From Candidatus Dadabacteria bacterium (GTDB lineage Bacteria; Desulfobacterota_D; UBA1144; Nemesobacterales; Nemesobacteraceae), in contig OX638332.1 of the NCBI GenBank assembly GCA_951812735.1, forward strand, positions 752,732-816,731: a stretch of DNA of 64,000 nt, in the 5' to 3' direction. The translations under genes and the position numbers were made by a program. Below, in pieces: positions 8,491 to 17,048 of the stretch (the first letter of the stretch is position 1; every line of letters starts with the position of its first letter). The notes beneath the pieces are model-generated. The model had not been told where the DNA came from and did not search any database. It saw nothing but the letters and a program-made list of their open reading frames with translations.

Positions 8491-9783
8491 CTAGGTTCCC
8501 AGCAGCTTCTGGTCTTCCTCATCCGATTTCTCAAAATAAAACTTGGGATCGCTCCGCCCGGCTATAACGCTCTCGTCAATGACGCAGCGCGTCACACCTT
8601 CCAGCGAAGGCACTTCATAGAAAACCTCAAGCATGATCGCTTCTATGATGGCCCGAAGCCCCCTGGCTCCAGTCTTTCTCAAGACTGCCTCCCCGGCAAT
8701 GGCCTTTCTCGCGTCTTCCGTTACCTCCAGCTGCACCTTCTCGATTTCCATCATCTTCTCAAACTGCTTCACGATCGCGTTTTTGGGCTTGGTCAGAATT
8801 TCGACCAGCTGCTCTTCGGTGAGTTCGCTCAGACTGGCGATAATCGGGACCCTCCCGACGAATTCGGGAATCAGCCCGAACTGAACAAGATCTTCAGGCT
8901 GAACATTGCTGAGAAGGTTGCTTTCGTCCTCCGCAGTTGTGTTTGACAATTTCGCCCCGAACCCGATGGATTTCTCCCCTATTCTCGCACGGACAATATC
9001 CTCGAGGCCGCAGAAAGCGCCGCCGCATACAAAGAGTATGTTCGTAGTGTCCACCTGGGTAAATTCCTGCTGCGGATGCTTTCTCCCCCCTTTGGGAGGA
9101 ACGTTCGCCAGAGTCCCTTCCATTATCTTGAGCAATGCCTGCTGCACGCCTTCCCCCGAGACATCTCTTGTGATTGAGGGACTGTCGCTTGATTTGCGGG
9201 TGAGCTTATCTATTTCGTCTATATAGATAATGCCTCCGCGGGAAGCTTTTTCGACATCGTAGTTTGCCGCCTGAAGCAGGCTTACGATCATATTTTCGAC
9301 ATCTTCACCCACGTAACCGGCTTCTGTATAGCATGTAGCGTCCACTATGGTGAAAGGAACATCGAGAATCTTGGCCAGCGTCTGCGCAAGCAGGGTTTTC
9401 CCCGAACCCGTGGGGCCTATGAGAAGTATATTGCTTTTCTCCACTTCCACTTTGTCGCTTCTTCTCCGGCTGGAATCGCTGAACTGCATCCGCTTGTAGT
9501 GATTGTAGACAGCGACTGAAAGTACTTTCTTGGCGTTTTCCTGACCTATTATGTATCCATCAAGGAAAGACTTCATCTGCTGGGGAGTCGGAAAGGATTT
9601 TTTCGGCTTCGGAAAAGCGCTGTCCTTGGTCTTTTCTTCCGCTATGATCTGGTTGCAGAGATCTATGCACTCATCGCAGATATAGACGCCGTGGCCCGCT
9701 ATGAGCTTGTTAATCTCCTCCTGATTCTTCCCGCAGAAAGAACAGTAGTGTTTCGCTTCTTCTTTGCTTTTTCTGGGACTCAT
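8491..9783 (-). CDS. clpX: ATP-dependent Clp protease ATP-binding subunit ClpX
   Basis: ClpX is the hexameric AAA+ unfoldase that feeds tagged proteins to ClpP in the cytosol. All landmarks are visible: an N-terminal C4 zinc finger (Cys14, 17, 36, 39), Walker A GPTGSGKT at 123-130, Walker [10 protein letters not shown] near 190, the [24 protein letters not shown] sensor and pore region, the IGF-type loop equivalent (IGFGAK), and the [15 protein letters not shown] sensor 2 region. Length of 430 aa is normal. Its start overlaps the clpP stop by 4 nt, and order tig-clpP-clpX is the classic operon. Confidence 0.97.
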   Translation of the reverse strand: MSPRKSKEEAKHYCSFCGKNQEEINKLIAGHGVYICDECIDLCNQIIAEEKTKDSAFPKPKKSFPTPQQMKSFLDGYIIGQENAKKVLSVAVYNHYKRMQFSDSSRRRSDKVEVEKSNILLIGPTGSGKTLLAQTLAKILDVPFTIVDATCYTEAGYVGEDVENMIVSLLQAANYDVEKASRGGIIYIDEIDKLTRKSSDSPSITRDVSGEGVQQALLKIMEGTLANVPPKGGRKHPQQEFTQVDTTNILFVCGGAFCGLEDIVRARIGEKSIGFGAKLSNTTAEDESNLLSNVQPEDLVQFGLIPEFVGRVPIIASLSELTEEQLVEILTKPKNAIVKQFEKMMEIEKVQLEVTEDARKAIAGEAVLRKTGARGLRAIIEAIMLEVFYEVPSLEGVTRCVIDESVIAGRSDPKFYFEKSDEEDQKLLGT

Positions 9784-10385
9784 CCGGTTGCCTCCTCCCT
9801 TTCGGTAATTATGGCATCCACTATACCGTAATCAATGGAATCCTGAGCGGTCATGAAAAAGTCTCTGTCAGTATCACTTGCTATCTTCTCAAGAGTCTGT
9901 CCGGTGTGCTTCTCAAGTATAGAATTCAGCTGCTGTTTCACCCTTACGATCTCTTTTGCGTGTATTTCTATGTCGCTTGCCTGCCCGGAAACACCCCCCA
10001 GCACCTGATGAATCATCACCCTTGAATGGGGCAGCGCATATCTTTTGCCCGCGGCGCCACTTGCCAGAAGAACCGCGGCCATGCTGACCGCCTGCCCGAT
10101 GCATATGGTTGAGACCTCGGGCTTCACGTACTGTATGGTGTCGTAGATGGCAAGACCCGAGGTAACATGCCCTCCGGGGGAGTTTATGTAGAGGTAAATA
10201 GGCGTTTCGGGATTCTCGGATTCAAGGAAAAGAAGCTGCGCGATAACGACATTGGCAACCGTGTCGTTTATATCGGAACCTATGAAGACGATCCTGTCCT
10301 TAAGGAGCCTTGAGAAAATATCATAACCCTGATCGCCCCTGCTCGTACGCTCAATAACATAAGGTATGAAATCGGTTATCATCAA
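9780..10385 (-). CDS. clpP: ATP-dependent Clp protease proteolytic subunit ClpP
   Basis: ClpP is the tetradecameric serine peptidase chamber of the Clp protease. The catalytic triad is in place: Ser101 in GQAVSMAA, His126 in MIHQVLGG and Asp175 in TDRDFFMTA, with the family spacing. Two normally near-invariant positions differ: GQAASM is GQAVSM and HQPLGG is HQVLGG. The INSPGG oxyanion motif (68-72) and the C-terminal YGIVDAI segment are present. It sits between tig (21 nt upstream) and clpX (4 nt overlap) and is surely cotranscribed with them. Confidence 0.97.
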   Translation of the reverse strand: MMITDFIPYVIERTSRGDQGYDIFSRLLKDRIVFIGSDINDTVANVVIAQLLFLESENPETPIYLYINSPGGHVTSGLAIYDTIQYVKPEVSTICIGQAVSMAAVLLASGAAGKRYALPHSRVMIHQVLGGVSGQASDIEIHAKEIVRVKQQLNSILEKHTGQTLEKIASDTDRDFFMTAQDSIDYGIVDAIITEREEATG

Positions 10386-10406
10386 AAACCGATTATACTA
10401 AGCAGG

Positions 10407-11714
10407 TTATTCCTTGTCAATCTGCTCGGACCCGCCTTCCACTTCCTCAACCTCGGCCCGCTCCAGAAGAAGACCCAGAACGCCTTGCGTTTTAATCTGG
10501 GATTCAAGGTGCTCCATAGTCCCCGGCTGCTCGTAAGCCTTATGCACCTGATCAGGGGGAAGATTGTATGACGCAGCGAGGCGGTCTATGTGCTCGTTTA
10601 GCTGCTTGCGTGTTACCCTTACGTCTTCCTTGTGCGCGATGCGGCCGAGAATTATCGAGGTCCTGACACTCTCGGCGGCCTTCTCGGTAAATTTCGGCAT
10701 CACGTCCTCCCCGATCTCGGGTTCCGCAACTCCACCCCTCTGCATGTCGGAGACGAATCTTGCTTTTAGACTCTCTTCTTCCTTCTCAAGCATCGACGGC
10801 GGAACGTCAAACTGGTTGTTTGAGAGAAGGTTGTCGACTATCTGCTCCCTCACGGAGGAGAGCTGCTCGTTTTCGTGAATACGCTCAAGCTGTTCCTTTA
10901 TGGCTTCTCGCAGTTCAGAGACACTCTCGACATCGAAATCCTTGGCGAAATCATCGTTTGCCTCGGGAAGCACCCTGTCATGAATCTCTTTTACCTTTAC
11001 GGTAAAGCTAACCGTTTTTCCGGCGGCTTCCTGTATCAGGAAATCTTCCGGGTAGGGAACCGAGAATTTCGCCTCTTCCCCTGTTTTCTTCCCGAGCAGG
11101 TTTTCTTCAAACTCGGGGGAGATTTGCTCTTCGCCCAGTAAGAATCTGACATCCTGTCTGTTAAGATCGTCTATTGTCTCTCCGTCTTCAAACGTGCCGC
11201 TGTAGTCGACAAATACGTAGTCGCCTTCCTTTGCCGGACGGTCCTTCTCAATAAGTTTTGACTGCGCACCCTTTTCCCTGAGTTTTTCTATCTCGGCGTC
11301 TATATCTTCCTCGGTCACCTGGAAAACGGTTTTTTTCACGGGAATCGAGCTGTAATCGGAAAGTTCAAAATCGGGAACCACCTCGAATTCGGCCGAGTAG
11401 GTGAACTCCTCTCCCATCTTGACCTCATCCATCTCCGTAATGTCGGGACGCGTCACAGGCAGAAGCGAGCGCTCCGCTAGGGCTTCTGACAAGGTTTCCG
11501 AAACGAGGTTCGACGCGGTTTCCTGATCAACTTCCTTTCCGTACATGGACTCCACCACGTGGCGGGGAACCTTCCCCTTTCGAAATCCCTTGACGCTGAC
11601 TCCTCCCATTACATCATGGAACACTGAGTTTCTTTTTTCCGCAACTTGTTCTGAGGAAAGGGAAACCCTGATTTTTTTTCTGGTGCTGTCAATATCCTCA
11701 ATGTTTATTTTCAT
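10407..11714 (-). CDS. tig: Trigger factor (ribosome-associated chaperone and peptidyl-prolyl isomerase)
   Basis: Trigger factor binds ribosomal protein L23 near the exit tunnel and shields nascent chains. The 435-residue protein has the N-terminal ribosome-binding domain with the GFRKGKVPRHVVE signature (residues about 44-56), the central FKBP-type PPIase domain (about 150-240, with GDYVFVDYSGTFEDGE and FTVKVKEIHDR), and the long helical C-terminal chaperone arms. It ends in an acidic tail. It is the first gene of the tig-clpP-clpX operon. ATG start, full length. Confidence 0.96.
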   Translation of the reverse strand: MKINIEDIDSTRKKIRVSLSSEQVAEKRNSVFHDVMGGVSVKGFRKGKVPRHVVESMYGKEVDQETASNLVSETLSEALAERSLLPVTRPDITEMDEVKMGEEFTYSAEFEVVPDFELSDYSSIPVKKTVFQVTEEDIDAEIEKLREKGAQSKLIEKDRPAKEGDYVFVDYSGTFEDGETIDDLNRQDVRFLLGEEQISPEFEENLLGKKTGEEAKFSVPYPEDFLIQEAAGKTVSFTVKVKEIHDRVLPEANDDFAKDFDVESVSELREAIKEQLERIHENEQLSSVREQIVDNLLSNNQFDVPPSMLEKEEESLKARFVSDMQRGGVAEPEIGEDVMPKFTEKAAESVRTSIILGRIAHKEDVRVTRKQLNEHIDRLAASYNLPPDQVHKAYEQPGTMEHLESQIKTQGVLGLLLERAEVEEVEGGSEQIDKE

Positions 11715-11784
11715 TTAGTTTAAGACCTCTCGGTAAATAATTTCCAGATGAAGCAATCTTCTCTCTGGGATGCTGATATATTCG

Positions 11785-12051
11785 TTATTTGCTCTTTGTT
11801 TTTAGGGGAAACTTTGCAGGATTTTCAATTATTTCTTCCGTAACGTCAACATCAATATCGGGCCAATAGAAATGGCCTGGTGACGGTTCTTCAACATTAA
11901 TGATTGATTTCACAGACTGATCCCTGAACCAAGGAAAATCATCATAAGACATAAACAGTTCTTTTCCGTGAGCCAGAAGCCATACTCCATGAGCGGAGAT
12001 ATTTGTTACCTCAACTGTCGAAATGCTGCTTCCATGATGTGATAAGCTCAT
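11785..12051 (-). CDS. DUF2442 domain protein
   Basis: This is a small cytosolic protein (about 88 residues) of the DUF2442 family: EVTNISAHGVWLL, ELFMSYDDFPWFRD and the C-terminal HFYWPDIDVDV with NPAKFPL are its usual blocks. Such proteins commonly accompany a DUF4160 partner, and the pair is suspected to be a toxin-antitoxin-like or phage-related module without firm biochemical proof. I chose the internal ATG at 12051, because the family starts there and the frame open from 12078 adds nine residues without homology. It overlaps the 3' end of the DUF4160 gene by 41 nt. Confidence 0.72.
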   Translation of the reverse strand: MSLSHHGSSISTVEVTNISAHGVWLLAHGKELFMSYDDFPWFRDQSVKSIINVEEPSPGHFYWPDIDVDVTEEIIENPAKFPLKTKSK

Positions 12052-12250
12052 CGTAGTGAACCTCCACGAGTGATTCAATCTCCCTGAGTTGGTGTATAGA
12101 ATAACGATAATTCTTCGCTAACTCAATTTTGGGTTCAAGCCAAAACTTTGCCTCTCCGTCACCGGATACTACATGGATATGAATTCGTTGTTCTTCCCTT
12201 GAGAAAAAGAAGAATCGATACCCTCTCTATTTGAACACCGTAGGACTCAT
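12011..12250 (-). pseudogene. DUF4160 gene interrupted by an in-frame TAG at codon 8
   Basis: Reading minus from an ATG at 12250 gives MSPTVFK, then TAG at 12227-12229, then RGYRFFFFSREEQRIHIHV and on through FWLEPKIELAKNY to a stop at 12011-12013. This is a complete DUF4160 sequence apart from the nonsense codon. No alternative start lies shortly after the TAG in the same frame. Nearby genes (RNase HI, tyrS) use TAG as a real stop, so recoding is unlikely. The gene is probably inactivated, or there is a base error. The DUF2442 partner downstream is intact. Confidence 0.75.
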
Positions 12251-12321
12251 GATCAGCGCATATTTATACTTGCTGAAAGACAGCACTCGCGAGATGCCAC
12301 GTTTTGAGTGCCGCCCGCAGC

Positions 12322-14256
12322 TTACGAATATTTTTCCCGGTACGCGTAATGCCGTACGAACAGTAACAAGGCAAGGACAAGCAGAACAGCTTGGGGAATC
12401 GCGGTTTCATAAGTGGGATATATCCCGAGAATATCCATGTAAGGAATGAAATCCGCTGAAGTTGAAGGAATAATTCCCGATTCCTGAAGTTCCAGTATTC
12501 CCTTGCCAAGCAGTATGAAGCAGAGCAGATAAAGAAAAACGCTTGCGAAGGAGAAAAAGTACTTAAGAGGAATCCTGAGAGTAAACCTGTACATAAGAAA
12601 AGCTATTACGAACACAACCGCTACTCCAGCGACAAGCCCGTAGATCACGTGGGGCGTGGAGGAACCTGTCTGGTAGAAAAGCGCCTGGTAGAAAAGCAGC
12701 GTCTCAAAAGCCTCCCTGTAAACGGCCAGGAATGAAACGAAGGCAAGAGTAAGCCCGCTTCTGCGGGTAAGTGCTCCCTGGGTTTTGGAGCGGACGTATT
12801 CCTTCCATTTTTTTACGTCCGCCTTTGAGACAAGCCAATAGCTCACGTAGAAAAGAACCACGGCTGCCAAAAGAGAAGTTACTCCCTCTACAATCTCCCT
12901 CCTCGCTCCCGAGATATCTATCACGGTTCTCGCCGCAACCCATGTGGCCAAACCCGCTAAAAGGGCGACCACCCATCCGTAGTGAACGTACCTGATCATC
13001 CCGCGGTTTCCCGAATGTGCCAAAGCGGCGATAATTGCCGCGATTATCAGCAGAGCCTCAAGAGCTTCTCTGAGTATTATGGCAAAGGAATTAACGAAGC
13101 TCAGGTATTTGCCGAGAGACGAGCCGCCTTTAAGGATACGCTCCGACTCGCGAAGATCCTCTTCTATACTCGCTTTCAGATCACGAAGCTCTGAAGAGTT
13201 CCGGTCGGACATTACCCATGACCTGAAAAATCCCATCTTCTTCTCAACCTCAAAAACAAGTGACCTCTTTTTCGAGACCAAGGCGGGTTCGATTTTCTGA
13301 AAGCCCTCCAGGTACCCGTCGAGAGCTTCACTTAATGCCTCATCCTTTCTGCCGGCCTCGTAAAGATTGATGGCTTTCTCAAGCTTACCAATGGTATGGG
13401 CAATAGCCTCGGAAGCTCCCCCGGCAATCCCGTCCCGAAAATAAGCGGTTCTCAGGTAAAAAAGAATATCCTCGTCACGGTCCCCGGTCCCCGCAGACAG
13501 GAGAATCTCCGCGTTGCTCGCTAGGGCAAGATTCTCAAGCTTTCTCGTGTCGTCTGAGATGTTCTGCGGAGAACCCCCCGAGCCGTTCCCGCCCGTTGGG
13601 ATATCCGGATACCCGAGCGATAGGACGTAAAAGGCCACGTCCCATTTCTGTTCTCCATCAAGCACCTCCTCAAACGATCCCATAGCGGTGCCCTCGATCC
13701 CGAAAGTGGCGGTGTTGTAAACCTTAAAAGGGGAAAATCCAAGATTTATGTCGGGATCTGTAAAATCCGTGGCGGGAGGGTTAAGGTTTTTAGAGAGAAC
13801 CCCATCTCCCCTTCCGGAAATCCCATGACATGAGGAACAGTTCTCCGCGTAAAGCGCCTTTCCGCTTTCGTAATCCGGAATCTTCGCCGGGTAAGGCTTG
13901 ATGTCATAGGCTGAAATGATCCGCCCCTTAAGCTCATTGGCAAGACTTTCCACATCGGAGACAGGACCTTTGGATACTATGATTGAGTGCAGCCGCGCAA
14001 ATTTTTCGGAAAAATCAGCCGTTTTTTCTCCCTTCTCAGCCGTCTTTTCCCACAGGTGAACCGCGGCAGAAGAAAAATCCAGCATCTCCTGATACTCAAA
14101 TTCGTTTACTATCTCCCCATCTTTTACGGCGTTTGAGTAATCTCCTCCTATGTAGTCGACAAAAGAGAGGACCCTGTCTATCTCTCCGGCGTAGGAAAGC
14201 TGAGGAAAAAGAAAGAATATGAGAATGGATAAATAGAAGAAACTTTTTTTAAGCAT
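12322..14256 (-). CDS. FTR1-family iron permease fused to a periplasmic cytochrome c domain
   Basis: The protein (644 aa) joins a secreted heme domain to a high-affinity iron permease of the FTR1/EfeU type, which moves iron after ferrous oxidation. Residues 1-23 are a signal peptide. A helical domain follows, then a cytochrome c segment with the heme motif CSSCH at 140-144 and a candidate distal Met in GTAMGSF (about 189-195). A second helical region precedes about seven transmembrane helices. The two permease motifs are REALE at 396-400 and REAFE at 514-518, the REXXE iron-binding signatures. The fusion suggests heme-mediated electron transfer coupled to iron passage. It is divergent from the porin/FMN-binding operon, with promoters for both in the gap. 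Confidence 0.88.
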   Translation of the reverse strand: MLKKSFFYLSILIFFLFPQLSYAGEIDRVLSFVDYIGGDYSNAVKDGEIVNEFEYQEMLDFSSAAVHLWEKTAEKGEKTADFSEKFARLHSIIVSKGPVSDVESLANELKGRIISAYDIKPYPAKIPDYESGKALYAENCSSCHGISGRGDGVLSKNLNPPATDFTDPDINLGFSPFKVYNTATFGIEGTAMGSFEEVLDGEQKWDVAFYVLSLGYPDIPTGGNGSGGSPQNISDDTRKLENLALASNAEILLSAGTGDRDEDILFYLRTAYFRDGIAGGASEAIAHTIGKLEKAINLYEAGRKDEALSEALDGYLEGFQKIEPALVSKKRSLVFEVEKKMGFFRSWVMSDRNSSELRDLKASIEEDLRESERILKGGSSLGKYLSFVNSFAIILREALEALLIIAAIIAALAHSGNRGMIRYVHYGWVVALLAGLATWVAARTVIDISGARREIVEGVTSLLAAVVLFYVSYWLVSKADVKKWKEYVRSKTQGALTRRSGLTLAFVSFLAVYREAFETLLFYQALFYQTGSSTPHVIYGLVAGVAVVFVIAFLMYRFTLRIPLKYFFSFASVFLYLLCFILLGKGILELQESGIIPSTSADFIPYMDILGIYPTYETAIPQAVLLVLALLLFVRHYAYREKYS

Positions 14257-14297
14257 AATCTACAGATATCTCCCCATCTGGGGATAAGGGAAGGTAC

Positions 14298-14326
14298 TTT
14301 TTACCATTCTAGACCTTTATTGTCAA
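14298..14326 (-). promoter_or_regulatory. Promoter for the FTR1 gene, overlapping a 6-1-6 inverted repeat
   Basis: On the minus strand a TTGACA (14321-14326) is followed after 17 nt by TAAAAA (14298-14303). The -35 lies inside TTATTG-T-CAATAA (14317-14329), a perfect short inverted repeat that could be a repressor site. The start codon is about 42 nt downstream. It does not match a full Fur box. Confidence 0.45.
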
Positions 14327-14432
14327 TAATTCTCGTTGCCGCTATCTTCCCCTTTATCTTTGACAGGAAAGAGGAAGCTAGGCGGGCAACCCAGCTGATT
14401 TTTTTCTTCGCAGATATTTTTAAAAAATATTC

Positions 14433-14461
14433 TTGACATCCTCACTCCATAATGTTATTAA
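14433..14461 (+). promoter_or_regulatory. Sigma70-type promoter for the porin/FMN-binding operon
   Basis: TTGACA at 14433-14438, 17-nt spacer, TATTAA at 14456-14461. The perfect -35 and correct spacing support it. Transcription would begin inside the inverted repeat at 14471-14496. Confidence 0.5.
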
Positions 14462-14470
14462 TCTGCATCG

Positions 14471-14496
14471 TAGATATTAAATATCCATAATATCTA
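14471..14496. promoter_or_regulatory. Operator-like inverted repeat at the porin promoter start site
   Basis: TAGATATTA (14471-14479) and TAATATCTA (14488-14496) form a perfect 9-bp inverted repeat with an 8-nt spacer. It starts 10 nt after the -10 element, where a bound dimer would block transcription. The sequence does not match Fur or other families I know. Confidence 0.5.
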
Positions 14497-14541
14497 TTAG
14501 TTGTGCAAGCCTAATAAATCCTAAAAGGAGGATGTTAACAG

Positions 14542-15855
14542 ATGGTGAATTATACAAAACGGTGGGAAACGCTTTTTGTTTTTTTCCTGATTTTTTCTCT
14601 CGCAGGCACGCAGGTTTCTCTCGCGCGCCCAGCTTCTGAGGAAAGGATAAAAAAGCTTGAAGAACAGATAAAGGTTCTCGCAGACGAGATAGAAGCCATA
14701 AAATCCGCTTCGGTAACGGAGCCTCCCGTCTACGAAACAGAATTCGGTGTGGCCCCAGCGGCTTCAAAGGTCTACAGAGTTGACCATGGAGTATCATTCG
14801 GAGGATACGGTGAACTGCTTGTAGGCAACGTAAAAGAGGATTCGCACGACATAGTGGATACACTGAGACTGGTGCTCTATAACGGCTACAAATATAACGA
14901 CCACATAGTTTTCAACTCGGAAATAGAGTTTGAACACGGCACTACCGGGAGCAACAAGGACGGAAAAGCGGGATCGGCGTCGGTTGAGTTTGCGCTGATT
15001 GATTTTCTTATAAGCGATGAGTTTAACCTTAGGGGTGGACTTCTCCTGACTCCTTTCGGAGTCGTAAACGAAATTCACGAGCCTACGACATTCTACGGAG
15101 TGGGACGACCCGAGGTGGAAAGACGGATAATTCCAAGCACCTGGAGAGAGGTCGGAGCTGGGGCGCATGGAACGTTTGATCTGGGTGGTGCCGGGGCGCT
15201 TTCGTACAGGGCCTATGCAATGTCGAGTGCCGATTCTCGGGGATTTAAGGCATCGGACAACAGAGGTCTTCGGGTCAAGGGAAACAGGGCAAGATTCGAT
15301 GACATGGCCTTTGTCGGAAGGCTTGAGTACGACCCGATTCCGGGACTCAAAATCGGAGGATCCATATTCTACGGCAACACTGGTCAGGACGAAGAAGTTA
15401 ACGGACAGACAATAGACGGACTCTTCCGGATGTACGAGGTGGATGCGCAGTTTCAGTATGCGGGACTTGACCTAAGAGCGTTGTCGGTTTGGACCAAGCT
15501 CGATGACGCTGAGCTTATAAACCAGAACAACGGGCTTGTGGGCAACAAATCCGTCGGGGAAGAACAGTCCGGCTGGTATGTTCTTGGAGGATACAATATT
15601 TTCTCTCTGCTTAACTCCGGAAGCACGTACATGGAGTACTTGGCACCTTTTTTCCGGTATGAAAAATTTGATACACAGGAAGAGGTTCCCGCCGGGTTTG
15701 AAAGAAACCCCGCGAATGAAAGAACCCAATATACTTTCGGTATAAATTACAAGCCGATCTCAAACGTGGTCGTAAAAGCCGAATATCAGAAGCTTGATAA
15801 CACGGCGGATGAGGCAACGGATCAGTTTAATTTCGGGCTTGGATATGTGTTTTAG
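14542..15855 (+). CDS. Outer-membrane porin with N-terminal coiled coil
   Basis: This is a 437-residue outer-membrane barrel protein. A signal peptide (cleavage near ARPAS) is followed by a short coiled coil (about residues 36-57, EERIKKLEEQIKVL), which typically trimerises or anchors to peptidoglycan. After a linker comes a beta-barrel that opens with GVSFGGYGEL and ends in the aromatic terminal strand FNFGLGYVF, the BAM recognition signal. No substrate motif is evident; it is related in style to OprP/OprO-like porins. AAGGAGG sits 10 nt before the ATG (14525-14531). It has its own promoter with an operator-like repeat and a strong terminator. FMN-binding and membrane genes follow, so it may serve the same iron or electron-transfer process. 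Confidence 0.82.
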   Translation: MVNYTKRWETLFVFFLIFSLAGTQVSLARPASEERIKKLEEQIKVLADEIEAIKSASVTEPPVYETEFGVAPAASKVYRVDHGVSFGGYGELLVGNVKEDSHDIVDTLRLVLYNGYKYNDHIVFNSEIEFEHGTTGSNKDGKAGSASVEFALIDFLISDEFNLRGGLLLTPFGVVNEIHEPTTFYGVGRPEVERRIIPSTWREVGAGAHGTFDLGGAGALSYRAYAMSSADSRGFKASDNRGLRVKGNRARFDDMAFVGRLEYDPIPGLKIGGSIFYGNTGQDEEVNGQTIDGLFRMYEVDAQFQYAGLDLRALSVWTKLDDAELINQNNGLVGNKSVGEEQSGWYVLGGYNIFSLLNSGSTYMEYLAPFFRYEKFDTQEEVPAGFERNPANERTQYTFGINYKPISNVVVKAEYQKLDNTADEATDQFNFGLGYVF

Positions 15856-15863
15856 GATATAGG

Positions 15864-15909
15864 ACATAAATCCGCGATAAACGGGCGCGGGTTTATGTTT
15901 CTTTTTTTC
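15864..15909 (+). terminator. Rho-independent terminator after the porin gene
   Basis: A 13-bp stem, ACATAAATCCGCG (15864-15876) with CGCGGGTTTATGT (15886-15898) and one G-U pair, is followed by TTCTTTTTTTC. It should separate most porin transcripts from the downstream FMN-binding gene. Confidence 0.8.
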
Positions 15910-15926
15910 TCTCTTTCTCTCTCTTC

Positions 15927-15961
15927 ACAAGGGCAATATTCAGATAGAATGTTGCCCTTGT
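15927..15961 (+). repeat. 15-bp hairpin ending 6 nt before the FMN-binding protein start
   Basis: ACAAGGGCAATATTC (15927-15941) pairs with GAATGTTGCCCTTGT (15947-15961), one G-U pair, loop AGATA. The ATG of the next gene is at 15968. No Shine-Dalgarno fits between. It is either a second terminator or a structure that controls translation of the FMN-binding protein. Confidence 0.7.
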
Positions 15962-15967
15962 TTCATC

Positions 15968-16519
15968 ATGAATACAAAAATCCTTATTCTAATAACGCTT
16001 TTGTTTCTTCTGCATGGTGCGGGAGATGTCTCCGCCAAGGTCTTTCTTACCAAAGGCAAAGCACTTGAGCTTGTTTTCCCGGAAGCAGAAGAAGTAGAAA
16101 AAAGACATGTTTTTCTTACCGAACGCCAGGCTGAGAGCGTACGCGAAATGGCCAAGGCCGAGGTGGATTCAAGACTTTACACCTTCTACATAGCAAAGTC
16201 CGACGGGAAGGAGACAGGCTACGCGGTCATCGATACCCACACTCTTCGAACGCTTACCGAAACCGTAATGTTCGTAATAAATCCCGACGGAACGCTTCAC
16301 CACGCCGAAATTCTCGCGTTTTTCGAACCCACAGATTACATGCCGAGCGGAAAATGGATAAACTTGTTCCCGGGAAGAATCAAGATGGACAAAATGAAGA
16401 TAGGAAAAGGAATTCCCAACATTACAGGAGCCACGATAAGCGCAGGATCTTTTTCGCAAGCTACGAGAAGAGTCCTCGCCGTCTACCGGGTCATGTTCCC
16501 CACTCTGACTGATTCGTAA
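15968..16519 (+). CDS. Exported FMN-binding domain protein, predicted to carry covalent FMN
   Basis: The protein (183 aa) is predicted to be exported: residues 1-23 form a signal peptide ending at VSA. The rest matches the FMN-binding domain of NqrC, RnfG and related periplasmic electron carriers, with GYAVIDTHTLRTL, a NPDGTLHHAEIL strand, and the flavinylation motif TGATIS at 153-158. In characterised members FMN is linked by a phosphoester bond to the Thr of this motif (here Thr156) by ApbE. The apbE gene is 0.5 kb downstream on the opposite strand, supporting the prediction. A four-helix membrane protein follows after 21 nt and may be its membrane partner. There is no canonical ribosome-binding site, only a strong hairpin, directly upstream. 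Confidence 0.82.
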   Translation: MNTKILILITLLFLLHGAGDVSAKVFLTKGKALELVFPEAEEVEKRHVFLTERQAESVREMAKAEVDSRLYTFYIAKSDGKETGYAVIDTHTLRTLTETVMFVINPDGTLHHAEILAFFEPTDYMPSGKWINLFPGRIKMDKMKIGKGIPNITGATISAGSFSQATRRVLAVYRVMFPTLTDS

Positions 16520-16540
16520 TTATCCATTCGGGAGAGAAAA

Positions 16541-17038
16541 ATGAAATTTTTTATCTCAGGAGACATAAGAAGAAACGATCTGCTAAAACTTGTCGTTTTG
16601 CTTACGACAATCTTCTTTCTTTTTTTGTGGATCACGAACCTGTTGCTTTTTCTGAAGGTGGGATTCAGCTACGAAAGCGTCGTTGAGTACTACAGGGGTT
16701 CCGAGGAGAGCTTCAGGTCTCCAAGAAGCTACCTGGGGTTGCTTGAAGAAGCCCATTTCCACTTTTTCTCAATGGCCGTCTTGCTAGTAACCCTTAATCA
16801 CCTGTTTCTTTTCACGAACAGAGGCTCCGCCGAGAAACTCCTCGTGATAGTCGCGTCGTACGGCTCGGCGTTTCTCGATATAGCCAGCAGCTGGTTCGTA
16901 AGGTACGTAAGCGCCGAATTCGCCTATCTTAAAATCGGCTCTTTCCTAGTCCTTCAGATATCTCTTCTTTACCTAATTATCTTCGTAACGTACTACCTTT
17001 ACAGAAAAAAACCCGAGTATCCAAAGTCACTGCAGTAA
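16541..17038 (+). CDS. Four-helix membrane protein with intramembrane histidines, unknown family
   Basis: I do not recognise the family. The 165-residue protein has four predicted transmembrane helices at about residues 14-38, 68-92, 98-122 and 133-156. Helix 2 begins with EEAHFHFFS and contains a further His near its other end (LNHLF), giving His71, His73 and His87. Histidines at both membrane faces are the pattern of di-heme b-type cytochromes, so it could pass electrons across the membrane to or from the FMN-binding protein encoded just upstream. That role is inference. A basic C-terminus (YRKKPEYPK) suggests the cytosolic side. GGAGAGAAAA precedes the start. Convergent with apbE (10 nt between stops). 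Confidence 0.7.
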   Translation: MKFFISGDIRRNDLLKLVVLLTTIFFLFLWITNLLLFLKVGFSYESVVEYYRGSEESFRSPRSYLGLLEEAHFHFFSMAVLLVTLNHLFLFTNRGSAEKLLVIVASYGSAFLDIASSWFVRYVSAEFAYLKIGSFLVLQISLLYLIIFVTYYLYRKKPEYPKSLQ

Positions 17039-17048
17039 TCCCGGCACA

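Noticed and set aside
12227-12229. UAG recoding (pyrrolysine or alternative code) at the DUF4160 TAG
   Set aside because: RNase HI and tyrS in this window end with TAG as a normal stop, and no pyl genes are present.
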